16,612 nucleotides of DNA. Origin: JABDDM01 sp038240295 (GTDB lineage: Bacteria; Bacteroidota; Ignavibacteria; Palsa-1295). Under the pieces are notes generated by a model, which was given only the letters and a program-made list of their open reading frames with translations, did not search any database and was not told where the DNA came from. The stretch is taken from contig JBBSDW010000073.1 in the NCBI GenBank assembly GCA_038240295.1, positions 1 to 16,612 of the forward strand, given 5' to 3'. This document shows positions 1 through 7,424 of the stretch, in pieces. Position 1 is the first letter of the stretch. Each line of letters starts with the position of its first letter. A program made the translations under genes and the position numbers.

Positions 1-1
1 A

Positions 2-181
2 GCCAACCGCTTCGAACTCGCAAGCGCAATGGAGTTCGTTCTCGATGCATTGCACCAGAATTCCAAACTCGCCAAACAGGAAGCCTTCGGCACCCCGGCC
101 GTCAGCTATACCGATATGATCGGCTCGATCTTCACGCATTCGGGTGATGATGACGATGAGGAAGTGGATCTGGACGCATAG
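2..181 (+). CDS. C-terminal end of probable magnesium-chelatase-like AAA+ ATPase (partial)
   Basis: An open frame enters from the left edge and ends at TAG 179-181, giving the last 59 residues. The helical stretch around ELASAMEFVLDALHQNSKL, followed by SYTDMIGSIF, resembles the C-terminal lid of ChlI/BchI-like AAA+ ATPases annotated as magnesium chelatase or sigma-54-interacting regulators in Bacteroidota. In that family it lies after the ATPase core and helps oligomerisation. The protein ends in a strongly acidic tail (DDDDEEVDLDA). Walker A and B motifs would lie outside the window, so the family call rests only on the C-terminal pattern. It could be another AAA+ protein. Confidence 0.5.
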   Translation, partial: ANRFELASAMEFVLDALHQNSKLAKQEAFGTPAVSYTDMIGSIFTHSGDDDDEEVDLDA

Positions 182-375
182 CGGCAGCGAGATCGTTACG
201 ACATTAGGGTCGGAGCTAATATTCTAACGAGCTAGAGGAGCGATAGAAATTTCTTAGAAAAGTAGGTGCAGAAAGCTTTCTCCAGTTCTGCTCAGCATTT
301 CTCTTAGGAATCTTTTCCTAAGCGTTCGTGTCTCTCCAGCATCGATCTCTTCAGCCTCATCTAGCCTACTTCGCC
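182..375. other. Intergenic leader upstream of the C10 peptidase
   Basis: No gene is seen here. It contains short palindromes, AGAAATTTCT at 245-254 and GAAAGCTTTC at 271-280, and a perfect 8-bp hairpin at 303-322. No convincing promoter or T-run terminator was found. Confidence 0.5.
303..322 (+). repeat. Hairpin in the 5' leader of the C10 peptidase gene
   Basis: CTTAGGAA at 303-310 and TTCCTAAG at 315-322 are perfectly complementary around a TCTT loop. No T-run follows, so it is not a canonical terminator. It lies 53 nt before the preferred start at 376 and could act in the mRNA leader. Confidence 0.5.
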
Positions 376-2970
376 ATGTCTCTTAAAAAATTATTGCTTT
401 CGCTGGCGCTCCTGCTTTGGAGTTGTCAGGTTGCTGCCAGCAAACCTGTTGACGAAACGTCCGCACGACGGATCGCATCGAATTTCTACGGCCATGTTTC
501 GGGCAAAACGGTTTACGCCGTTACACTTGCCTACGTAGAGCGCACGAGCGAGCACGCGGTCTATTATGCCTTTACGATCAACAAGAATGAAGGCTTCGTG
601 CTCGTTGCTGCCGACGACCGCTCTGTGCCGATCCTCGGCTATAGTACAACCAGTGCGTTTCTTCTGCCAAAGGATAACGTCGTCGGCGTTCGAAACTGGC
701 TCGGAAAATATGCGAACGAGATCAACTACATTATCTACCACGATATCAAAGCCGATAATGCAATCGCCTCGGAGTGGGATCAAAATCTTCAAGGCGACTA
801 CACGACCACCCTCTCATCGACCGGTAAGCGGACCACCGCCAGCGCCTTAAGCGTTGCGCCGCTCGTGACGTGCGATTGGAATCAGGATCCGTTCTATAAC
901 GACGCGTGCCCATTCGATGCAGCCACGAACTCGCTGACCGTCACAGGCTGTCCGGCAACGGCGATGGCACAGATCATGAAAACGTGGGGATACCCAAGCA
1001 TGGGGGCAGGAAATTATTCCTATAACTCTGCGAAGTATGGCGACCTCTCAGCGAACTTTGGAGGGACGACCTACGACTGGCAGAACATGCCGAATTCGAT
1101 CTCGTCATCAAATGCAGAGATCGCGCGGCTGATGTTCCAGATCGGGGTAGCAGTCGAGATGACCTATGGCCCTGCTTCGACAGGAGGATCAGGAGCCTAT
1201 GTGGTTCAGCAAGCTTCTCCGACCTTGCATTGCAGCGAATATGCATTTAAGAATTATTTCCGTTACGATAGCACCACGCTTCGCGGCCTGGTACGCAAGG
1301 ATTTTTCCGACGCTGACTGGACGAATCTCCTTCGTCAGGATCTCGACAAATCGCGCCCGATGCAATACGCAGGATTTGGTCCAGGAGGCGGCCACACATG
1401 GGTCTGCGATGGTTACGATGCATCCGGATTCTTCCACATGAACTGGGGGTGGGGCGGTGCCGATAACGGATATTATACCGTCGACGCATTGAGCCCGGGT
1501 AATCTTGGTACGGGCGGCGGCTCGGGTGCCTTCAATGGTGACCAGCAATGCCTTATCGGGATCCAACCAATCGCGGGGGGTACGACGAAGGATTTCAGCG
1601 TCCTGAATATGGACGCTCCGATCCAGGTTTCACCGTCAACGGTGCCATTCCTAGCGCCGTTTAGCATTACGACAAGTTTGCGGAATAATGGAACGAGCAG
1701 TTTCAGCGGTTATGTCGCGGCGATCCTGTTCAAGCAGGATGGCTCTTTCGTGCGCAACGTGCAAGTACTCACCGGCACGATCCCCGCAGATGGGTCGACG
1801 GGAACAATCGTTTTTTCCACGGCAGGATTGTTGATCGCGCCAGGCAACTATATCGTTGGTATCTATACTGCGAGTACGAATGCAAAGGATTGGACAATCG
1901 CGGGATCAACAAATTATTCGAGCCAGAATCTCTTTACGATCGATGGCCCGCCGAATCCGATAGCCGTTTCGCCGGCGATCGATATCACGCCAACTCAACC
2001 CGTGAAGGACGGGATCATGACCGTGAAAGTAAACATCAGGAATAATGATGTTTTGGATTTTAATGGATCCTTCCTTGTCGGCCTCTATGACCTTAACGGT
2101 CTGCCGATCGGCAAGATCGGACAGACCGTGACTCCGAATACGATACCGGCCGGAGGCTCGCTCAGTGTTCCAATGACGTTTGCAGCTACGCTCAATGTGC
2201 AGCCAGGCAGCTATCTGCTTGCCGTCTTCAGTGCTTCGGATGCAGGCGATACCCTTCTCTGCGGCGGAGGTAATCCGATCAACGTGATCATTGCCGAGGC
2301 TGCGGTCCCCGAAGATAAGTATGAACCAAACAACGATCTGTCATCGGCGACAGTGATGCCGCTCTCGTTTTCCGGAAACGATGCGACGATCGCAACGACG
2401 GGCTCTACGATCCACGTCGGCACAGATAATGACTTCTACAAAGTGACGTTTCCGCCGGGACACAGCTACACCGTCACGCCTCAACTGCATGATTCGTACA
2501 CTGACCCAGCTCTTTACACACTCGATGGAGGATTTAGCGTCTACGAGAACGGATTGGAGTCCATAACCTACGATGATACGATCGATGCACCCATTGTGTT
2601 GCCGCATGGCGGGACACTGGTCTTTCGCGTGGCGACACTCTATGCCGGAACGACCGGTACGTACCTCTTAACGATCGACGCGACGCGAGCAGCCGAGGGC
2701 GTAGAGCTTGAAAGCCCCGCAAGCAACATGGTACTCTATCCCAATCCAGCGAATTCCATGCTGCATTTCTCCACAAAGAATGCGAGCATGCTGAATGGCT
2801 CGATCGAATTGCGAAATGTGCTGGGGCAGACGGTCAAAGTGCTATCGCAAAAAGAACTCGCGGCAACGCATGGGGAGATCGACGTGCGGGATCTGCCTTC
2901 GGGTGCATACGACGTGGTGTTGGTTGCGGGTGCAAAGAGCGAATCTCATCACGTGATCATCGCGCGCTAA
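376..2970 (+). CDS. Secreted C10-family (streptopain-like) cysteine peptidase with T9SS sorting domain
   Basis: A predicted secreted cysteine protease of 864 residues. I chose ATG 376 because it opens directly on a signal peptide (MSLKKLLLSLALLLWS, cleavage near AAS). The longer frame starts at GTG 328 and adds 16 residues that do not look like a leader. A Spi/propeptide-like region (about 25-120, with GFVLVAADDR) precedes the C10 catalytic domain (about 156-397). The nucleophile is Cys192 in GCPATAMAQIM and the general base is His340 in GGHTWVCDGY, followed by the conserved MNWGWGG segment. Then come two Ig-like modules (about 405-520 and 524-641), a PPC-like module beginning EPNND (about 645-768), and a type A T9SS domain (LYPNPAN at 787-793, then NVLGQ and PSGAY). 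Export through the Sec and T9SS pathways is inferred. The natural substrate is unknown. Confidence 0.9.
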   Translation: MSLKKLLLSLALLLWSCQVAASKPVDETSARRIASNFYGHVSGKTVYAVTLAYVERTSEHAVYYAFTINKNEGFVLVAADDRSVPILGYSTTSAFLLPKDNVVGVRNWLGKYANEINYIIYHDIKADNAIASEWDQNLQGDYTTTLSSTGKRTTASALSVAPLVTCDWNQDPFYNDACPFDAATNSLTVTGCPATAMAQIMKTWGYPSMGAGNYSYNSAKYGDLSANFGGTTYDWQNMPNSISSSNAEIARLMFQIGVAVEMTYGPASTGGSGAYVVQQASPTLHCSEYAFKNYFRYDSTTLRGLVRKDFSDADWTNLLRQDLDKSRPMQYAGFGPGGGHTWVCDGYDASGFFHMNWGWGGADNGYYTVDALSPGNLGTGGGSGAFNGDQQCLIGIQPIAGGTTKDFSVLNMDAPIQVSPSTVPFLAPFSITTSLRNNGTSSFSGYVAAILFKQDGSFVRNVQVLTGTIPADGSTGTIVFSTAGLLIAPGNYIVGIYTASTNAKDWTIAGSTNYSSQNLFTIDGPPNPIAVSPAIDITPTQPVKDGIMTVKVNIRNNDVLDFNGSFLVGLYDLNGLPIGKIGQTVTPNTIPAGGSLSVPMTFAATLNVQPGSYLLAVFSASDAGDTLLCGGGNPINVIIAEAAVPEDKYEPNNDLSSATVMPLSFSGNDATIATTGSTIHVGTDNDFYKVTFPPGHSYTVTPQLHDSYTDPALYTLDGGFSVYENGLESITYDDTIDAPIVLPHGGTLVFRVATLYAGTTGTYLLTIDATRAAEGVELESPASNMVLYPNPANSMLHFSTKNASMLNGSIELRNVLGQTVKVLSQKELAATHGEIDVRDLPSGAYDVVLVAGAKSESHHVIIAR

Positions 2971-2973
2971 CCC

Positions 2974-3468
2974 ATGAAGAAGGCAGCCGCCCTACTCATT
3001 CTCTTTAGCTCGTTCATCACCCCTGCCTTTAGCAGGGGTGATCTTGGCACGCCGCAGGCACCCGGAAATAGCCCGCTTGTCATCGTCTACAAGACGAAGC
3101 ACAATTTCGACAAATATGTACCGGTCGTGCTTTCGCAGGATCGGCAGAAGATCGTGAGTTACCCTGCGCCTCAGGATTTGATGTATCATGGAAAATTTGC
3201 CTACCCGACGAAACTTGCGAAAGGGTACCGGCTCGATAACCGCGGCCTCAACATATACTCGGCCTTCCTCGATATTACCTACACGAAGTATAGCAAGATG
3301 AAGGACGTCGACCCGGCCGAATTGATGAATCACATTAAATCTTCCGAGCCGTTTCTTTTTTTCTATCGGTGCGACAAGCGAAACGAGTACAAGAATATCA
3401 TGCGCGAGCTTAACGCGAAGATCAAGAAAGGAACACTGACGAGTTGCGAGTGCCTCGTGAAGCCGTGA
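2974..3468 (+). CDS. Small secreted protein of unknown function
   Basis: A 164-residue protein starting at ATG 2974, only 3 nt after the peptidase stop, so the two are probably co-transcribed. The N-terminus is a clear signal peptide (MKKAAALLILFSSFITPAFS). The mature part is basic and rich in Lys and Tyr, with two Cys near the C-terminus (TSCECLVKP) and one at FFYRCDK. I recognise no domain. Because C10 proteases are often encoded beside an inhibitor or accessory protein, such a role is conceivable, but no Spi-type motif is visible. A strong hairpin lies inside the coding sequence at the predicted signal-peptide end (3016-3042). Its stop is only 3 nt from the stop of the convergent reductase gene. 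Confidence 0.75.
   Translation: MKKAAALLILFSSFITPAFSRGDLGTPQAPGNSPLVIVYKTKHNFDKYVPVVLSQDRQKIVSYPAPQDLMYHGKFAYPTKLAKGYRLDNRGLNIYSAFLDITYTKYSKMKDVDPAELMNHIKSSEPFLFFYRCDKRNEYKNIMRELNAKIKKGTLTSCECLVKP
3016..3042 (+). repeat. Perfect 11-bp inverted repeat inside a coding region
   Basis: ATCACCCCTGC at 3016-3026 and GCAGGGGTGAT at 3032-3042 are exact reverse complements around a 5-nt loop. The hairpin falls on the codons for the end of the signal peptide of the small secreted protein. It is GC-rich and should be stable in the mRNA. Confidence 0.85.
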
Positions 3469-3471
3469 CGG

Positions 3472-3996
3472 CTAATGCAGCACTCGATATTTTGTTAGTA
3501 TCGTGCCACGTTCGTTGATCTTTTCAACGCTGAGGAGTTCGAGTGCTACATCCAGTTTGGACTCCTCCACGAAATTACCGCCCGAGCCGAAGATCTTTGG
3601 CTCGAGCGTCAGCCAGAGTTCGTCGATCAGGTCATCGGCGAAAAAGGAGGCCGCGATGTGCGCTCCGCCAGCCACGAGAAGCTGTTCATATCCTTCGTCT
3701 CGCAGTCGGCCGACGATCGTGCGAGGAGGTTCCGATGAAAATTCGATTTGTCCGGGTACTACGCGTGCTTGGTAAGTTTCGGGGTGGCTCGTCATGATGA
3801 TCAGCCGCGTCGTTGGGGATGGTTTGATCGGATCGAAATCAAACGTAGTGCTGCCGAGCACGGTCACTTTGCTCTCATTCCACAGCTTTTTGAAGTAGGT
3901 CTGATCCTCCTCAGATGACCACTTGTGAACATGCGCATCGCCCCATTTGGTGATCTTGCCGTCAAGCGTCGTGACGAAGATGAGAATTACTTTCAT
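3472..3996 (-). CDS. RibD C-terminal / dihydrofolate-reductase-like protein
   Basis: A small reductase of the RibD_C/DHFR fold (174 residues from ATG 3996; the longest frame starts at 4005 and adds MER). MKVILIFVTTLDGKITK is the typical first strand and substrate-binding segment. The middle has VLGSTTFDF, and the C-terminal half has the family's LLVAGGAHIAASFFADDLIDEL followed by LEPKIFGSGG. Family members reduce pterin- or riboflavin-type substrates with NAD(P)H, but stand-alone paralogs like this one usually have no assigned substrate. It lies downstream of the metal-binding-domain gene on the same strand with a gap of about 100 nt, so membership of the nuo transcript is possible but unproven. 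Confidence 0.85.
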   Translation of the reverse strand: MKVILIFVTTLDGKITKWGDAHVHKWSSEEDQTYFKKLWNESKVTVLGSTTFDFDPIKPSPTTRLIIMTSHPETYQARVVPGQIEFSSEPPRTIVGRLRDEGYEQLLVAGGAHIAASFFADDLIDELWLTLEPKIFGSGGNFVEESKLDVALELLSVEKINERGTILTKYRVLH

Positions 3997-4098
3997 GCGC
4001 TCCAAAGAAAAGAGGACATCCGCAATGGGCTATTCGTTTCTCGAAATGCGAACCTATAAAACGACTGGGGCGAGACGTAGCGAGTGACGGCTGCTGAT

Positions 4099-4320
4099 TC
4101 AGGCAGGCATCAACTCAGGTTGGTATCCTGCGTCGGCGATCACACGAGCGAGTTTACGCGGATCGATGAATGTATCATCAAAGAAGATCTCGGCTCTGCC
4201 CGATTTTAGATCGACGAACGCCGACTCGACACCTTCCGCACGTTCGAGCGCGTTGCGAACCGAGCTGACACAACCTCCACAGGTCATGCCGCTGACCTTT
4301 ATTGTAACGTTACATTTCAC
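4099..4320 (-). CDS. Heavy-metal-associated (HMA) domain protein, CopZ-like
   Basis: A 73-residue single-domain protein with the HMA ferredoxin-like fold. It has VSGMTCGGCVSSVRNAL, where the CxxC pair (Cys15 and Cys18 in TCGGC) binds soft metals such as Cu(I), and a C-terminal ADAGYQPEL typical of the last strand. Family members pass copper or other metals to P-type ATPases. The GTG start overlaps the nuoD TGA as GTGA, which indicates translational coupling to the complex I genes. That is an unusual neighbour, since no P-type ATPase is seen nearby. A role in metal handling is well supported by sequence. A link to complex I is only contextual. Confidence 0.9.
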   Translation of the reverse strand: MKCNVTIKVSGMTCGGCVSSVRNALERAEGVESAFVDLKSGRAEIFFDDTFIDPRKLARVIADAGYQPELMPA

Positions 4321-5612
4321 TTGTCTGCTTCTCCCATAATTGGATCGAGCGATCCGATGATCGCCACGATGTCCGAGATCATTGCGCCTTCGAGCAGTCT
4401 CGATAATCCTTGCAAACTTGCAAAACTTGGTGAGCGGATCTTACTGCGCCACGGAAAGCCCGAGCCATCGGACTGCAAGTACCATCCAAGCTCGCCCTTC
4501 GAAGCTTCGAGGCCGAAGTAACTCTCGCCGATCGGGGTATCCTGACCGAAGTTGACGATCATAAAGTCGTTGATGAGCTCCTCCATGTTCGAATAGACCT
4601 CGCCCTTGCGAGGCAACACCTTCTTCGCATCATGGGAGAAAATAGGTCCCTCGGGCAACTTCTCGATGCACTGACGCAAGATCTTCGCAGATTCCTTCAC
4701 TTCATCGAAGCGGCAGAAATAACGCGCGAGCACATCGCCCTGGGTGCGCGTGATCACATTAAAATCGAGCTCAGGATAGACGAGATATGGATTATCGCGG
4801 CGCAGATCCGAGCCAATGCCGGAGCCTCGAAGATTGGGGCCCGTCCAACCGAGCTCGAGCGCTTCGTTGGGCGGCATGATGCCGATGCCTTCGCAGCGGT
4901 CGATGAAAATTCGGTTCTTGTGCAGGAGCTTTCCGATATCGGATAACGCATCGGGAAGGCCGTCGAGGAAATCCTTGATCATCCGAATGCCTTCCGGGGT
5001 GATGTCCTGCGCCATCCCGCCAAAGCGCATGTAGCTAACCGTAAATCGTACGCCCGTGACGACATCGAATATATCGTACAACTTCTCACGTTCGCGGAGC
5101 GCCCACACGAATACGGTCAATGAGCCAACATCCATTGCGAGTGCGCCTATGGCCATGAGATGCGAACTGATTCGCGCAAGCTCGCAGCAAATGACACGAA
5201 TATATTGTGCGCGTCTTGGCAATTCGAGATGCATCAGCTTCTCGACCGCCATGCAATAGGCGGTGTTGTTGGCGAGCGGCGAGATATAATCGAGGCGGTC
5301 GGTGTGCGGGATATACTCGTGGTAGGTCATGTTCTCCGCGAGCTTTTCGTAGCCGCGATGAAGATAGCCTAACTCGCACTCTGCGCTCAGGACCGTCTCG
5401 CCATCCAATCGGAGCAGTACGCGAAGCACACCATGGGTCGCAGGATGCTGCGGCCCCATGTTGAGGACCATCTCATTATCGAGCGCATCTTCATCCTGGC
5501 TGACCGTCGAATCCTTGGACATCAACGCCTCAAGGATCGGCGAATCATTTCGCGTCGGAATATTCCTCTGCGATGCGTGGTCGATGAGAGTATCTTCTTC
5601 TCTTTCCTTCAT
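4317..5612 (-). CDS. nuoD: NADH-quinone oxidoreductase subunit D (49 kDa subunit)
   Basis: Subunit D of complex I, part of the hydrophilic connecting arm that forms the quinone-binding site with subunit B. Family signatures are clear: NMGPQHPATHGVLRVLLRLDGE near the N-terminus, ELGYLHRG, the DRLDYISPLANN segment, RFTVSYMRFGG, and a C-terminus ending DPIMGEADK. The frame extends to GTG 5624; ATG 5612 is used here. An internal ATG at 5522 (protein starting MSKDSTV) has a GAGG five bases upstream and would give 401 residues, close to the usual length, so the true start may be there. It lies 30 nt after nuoC if 5612 is used, and its stop overlaps the HMA gene. Confidence 0.95.
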   Translation of the reverse strand: MKEREEDTLIDHASQRNIPTRNDSPILEALMSKDSTVSQDEDALDNEMVLNMGPQHPATHGVLRVLLRLDGETVLSAECELGYLHRGYEKLAENMTYHEYIPHTDRLDYISPLANNTAYCMAVEKLMHLELPRRAQYIRVICCELARISSHLMAIGALAMDVGSLTVFVWALREREKLYDIFDVVTGVRFTVSYMRFGGMAQDITPEGIRMIKDFLDGLPDALSDIGKLLHKNRIFIDRCEGIGIMPPNEALELGWTGPNLRGSGIGSDLRRDNPYLVYPELDFNVITRTQGDVLARYFCRFDEVKESAKILRQCIEKLPEGPIFSHDAKKVLPRKGEVYSNMEELINDFMIVNFGQDTPIGESYFGLEASKGELGWYLQSDGSGFPWRSKIRSPSFASLQGLSRLLEGAMISDIVAIIGSLDPIMGEADK

Positions 5613-5642
5613 GAGTCTGCTCACTCGCTCTCTGATAAAAAT

Positions 5643-6152
5643 TTATTCGCCGCGATCCGGAATTTGGAATCGCTTCTCGGCGCCTTCGGTGCGCGGCAGC
5701 GGGATGGAGCCTGGGATCCCCATCAGCGGAAAATCTTTGCGCAGTGGGAAATATTCGAATTCGTCCGGCATATACATTCGGCGCATGTCGGGATGGCCAT
5801 CGAAGATCACACCGTACATATCGTAGGTCTCGCGCTCGTTCCAGTTTGCGCCCGTCCAGATGGATTCAAGCGAAGGCACATGCGGATGCTTTTCGTCGCA
5901 GCGGACTTTCAAAAAGACGCGCTCGTTCGTCGTGTGATTGCGAAGATTATAGGTAATCTCGAAGCGACCTTTTTTTTGATTGCGATCGCTGCCGAATGCG
6001 TCGATGAGCTGTTGAAAGCCCTGCTGCTTCAGGTAATTAGCGATCCGCAAAATATCCTCGGCGCGGACAAGCGCCGCCGGCGTGCCGTTAACGTCAATGG
6101 CTTCGTAGGTGAACTCCGCAAACTCTTCTTTGATCGAATCGAAACTGAACAT
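5643..6152 (-). CDS. nuoC: NADH-quinone oxidoreductase subunit C (30 kDa subunit)
   Basis: Subunit C of complex I (169 residues), a peripheral-arm protein that packs against subunits B and D. Visible family features are FEITYNLRNHTTNERVFLKV, then the hallmark block ESIWTGANWNERETYDMYG (107-125 region) and FDGHPDMRRMYMPDEFEYFPLRKDFPL near the C-terminus. It starts at ATG 6152, 27 nt after the nuoB stop, without an obvious Shine-Dalgarno sequence, and is separate from nuoD rather than fused as in E. coli. Length and order match a standard nuoABCD cluster. Confidence 0.95.
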   Translation of the reverse strand: MFSFDSIKEEFAEFTYEAIDVNGTPAALVRAEDILRIANYLKQQGFQQLIDAFGSDRNQKKGRFEITYNLRNHTTNERVFLKVRCDEKHPHVPSLESIWTGANWNERETYDMYGVIFDGHPDMRRMYMPDEFEYFPLRKDFPLMGIPGSIPLPRTEGAEKRFQIPDRGE

Positions 6153-6179
6153 GCGCTTAAGAGAATTGACTTACTCTGG

Positions 6180-6755
6180 TTAGACCCGTAAGATCTTGCC
6201 TGGCACGGGCGGCTTTGCGATCGCTGGGATCGGGATCTGTATCAATTGCTCAGGCTGCTCGCCGGAGATGACCGTACCTCTTGCAAATGGGCGATCATGC
6301 GAGACTTCATCCTGGATCATCATGAGCGCCTTCAGCACCGAATCAGGTCGCGGCGGACAACCGGCGATATAGACATCGACCGGCAAGAACCGGTTGATCC
6401 CCTGCACTACGGAATAGGTGCGATACATACCGCCGCTCGAAGTGCAGACGCCCATTGCGATCACCCATTTAGGATCGGGCATTTGATCGTAGATCTTGCG
6501 GACGACTTTCGCCATCTTGTAGGTGACCGTGCCAGCAACGATCAAGAGATCGCTCTGCCGAGGCGAGAAGCGAAAGACTTCGCTGCCGAACCTTGCAACA
6601 TCATAACGCGGGCCGGCGAAAGCCATCATTTCGATCGCACAGCAGGAGATGCCAAGCGGCATTGGCCAGAGCGCGTTCTTGCGCGCCCAATTTACAATGT
6701 CATCGAACTTGCTCGTGACAAACCCTTCGGATTGAATCTCATCATTTAGTCCCAT
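6180..6755 (-). CDS. nuoB: NADH-quinone oxidoreductase subunit B (N2 cluster subunit)
   Basis: Subunit B of complex I (191 residues), which holds the terminal N2 4Fe-4S cluster that donates electrons to quinone. All four cluster ligands are present: Cys38 and Cys39 in GISCCAIEMM, Cys104 in GVCTSSGGMY and Cys133 in AGCPPRP. The spacings match the E. coli protein. Start ATG 6755 is preceded by GGAG seven bases upstream, inside nuoA, and the two genes overlap by 10 nt, so translation is probably coupled. The C-terminus continues past the family core with a Pro-rich tail. Confidence 0.97.
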   Translation of the reverse strand: MGLNDEIQSEGFVTSKFDDIVNWARKNALWPMPLGISCCAIEMMAFAGPRYDVARFGSEVFRFSPRQSDLLIVAGTVTYKMAKVVRKIYDQMPDPKWVIAMGVCTSSGGMYRTYSVVQGINRFLPVDVYIAGCPPRPDSVLKALMMIQDEVSHDRPFARGTVISGEQPEQLIQIPIPAIAKPPVPGKILRV

Positions 6756-7102
6756 TCGAACGCTCCTTTTTTCAGGGCATATAGATACCCAACAAACAGC
6801 AGTATAATAAACAAGAACATTTCGGCAAGGGCAAACGTCCCGAGCTTCATAAAACTGACGGCCCAGGGATAAAGAAACACGATTTCGATGTCGAAAATGA
6901 TGAAAAGCATCGCGACTACGTAGTACTTGATGCTCACACGGTCACGTGTCGTGCCGATCGGCGCCATGCCCGATTCATAGACGCTGAGTTTCTCCGCGTT
7001 CGGCCGCTTCGGACCGATCCACTTAGAAAAGTTGGCCATCATAACGCCAAAGATGAGGGCAATGCCGATCATCATAGCGATGGGAATGTAATTACTGAGC
7101 AT
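6746..7102 (-). CDS. nuoA: NADH-quinone oxidoreductase subunit A
   Basis: Membrane subunit A of complex I, predicted with three transmembrane helices: one near the N-terminus (PIAMMIGIALIFGVMM), one around VVAMLFIIFDIEIVFLYPWAV and one near the C-terminus (AEMFLFIILLFVGYLYAL). YESGM and the FDIEIVFLYPWA block are the family signatures. The start is placed at ATG 7102 (MLSNYIPIAMM, 118 residues). The frame reaches to 7144, but the extra 14 residues are polar and lie before the normal N-terminus. It is the first gene of the nuoABCD run, so the operon promoter should lie in 7103-7250, although I could not identify one. Confidence 0.95.
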   Translation of the reverse strand: MLSNYIPIAMMIGIALIFGVMMANFSKWIGPKRPNAEKLSVYESGMAPIGTTRDRVSIKYYVVAMLFIIFDIEIVFLYPWAVSFMKLGTFALAEMFLFIILLFVGYLYALKKGAFEWD

Positions 7103-7171
7103 GCAGCTTCGTTTGCCCTGAAAATTCTTGCCACCCAAGAACACAAGACTGCAAGTAAATATCCCAATGTA

Positions 7172-7191
7172 GGTCGGGTTTCAACCCGACC
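7172..7191. repeat. Short palindrome, 9-bp arms
   Basis: GGTCGGGTT and AACCCGACC are perfect complements around TC. Palindromes of this GGTCGGGTT/AACCCGACC type occur as dispersed intergenic repeats in various bacterial genomes. Here it sits about 70 nt upstream of nuoA. Confidence 0.8.
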
Positions 7192-7288
7192 ACAATGCGA
7201 ACAATGAGGATCCACTCGTCTTCGCTTCAAAAGCTTCGAGGAATCTGAACCGGAATAGGTCGGCAGGTGCTTTCAATGCCCTATAAGC

Positions 7289-7303
7289 CACCCCTTGGGG
7301 GTG
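7289..7303. repeat. Short hairpin CACCCC/GGGGTG
   Basis: CACCCC and GGGGTG arms surround a 3-nt loop. It is short but GC-rich and has no T-run. It lies in the non-coding region before the transposase remnant. Confidence 0.5.
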
Positions 7304-7392
7304 AGCATAGAGGGACGAGCTTACCAGTTTCGCAGAGGCGAGTCCGATAAGGCTTCTGATCGGTTCGCGTTACGGATCAGGTGGAAATGCGG

Positions 7393-7416
7393 CCCGAGAG
7401 TCTTCACACTCTCGGG
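7393..7416. repeat. Hairpin with 9-bp arms before the transposase remnant
   Basis: CCCGAGAGT at 7393-7401 and ACTCTCGGG at 7408-7416 are perfect complements around CTTCAC. No T-run follows. The hairpin ends 3 nt before the first in-frame TTG of the transposase fragment, so it may mark the junction of the element. Confidence 0.7.
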
Positions 7417-7424
7417 GGTTGCTT

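Larger units (their letters stand above)
7103..7424. other. Non-coding region with palindromes between nuoA and the transposase remnant
   Basis: No gene is recognised over about 320 bases. It holds three perfect hairpins (7172-7191, 7289-7303, 7393-7416) and probably the nuoA promoter. The plus frame that leads into the transposase fragment is open from about 7311, but that part shows no transposase similarity. No tRNA or known riboswitch pattern was recognised. Confidence 0.5.

Noticed and set aside
391..792. 133-codon minus frame opposite the protease propeptide
   Set aside because: The plus strand encodes a coherent C10 protease, and the minus product shows no family.
5433..6191. Long plus-strand open frame (252 codons) opposite nuoC and nuoD
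   Set aside because: It lies fully antisense to two well-supported complex I genes and has no recognisable domain.
6246..6749. 167-codon plus frame opposite nuoB
   Set aside because: Antisense to nuoB, whose four cluster cysteines confirm the minus-strand reading.
7289..7416. Possible riboswitch, RNase P or SRP RNA
   Set aside because: Conserved core motifs of the RNAs I checked by eye (cobalamin, fluoride and TPP riboswitches, RNase P, SRP) are absent.
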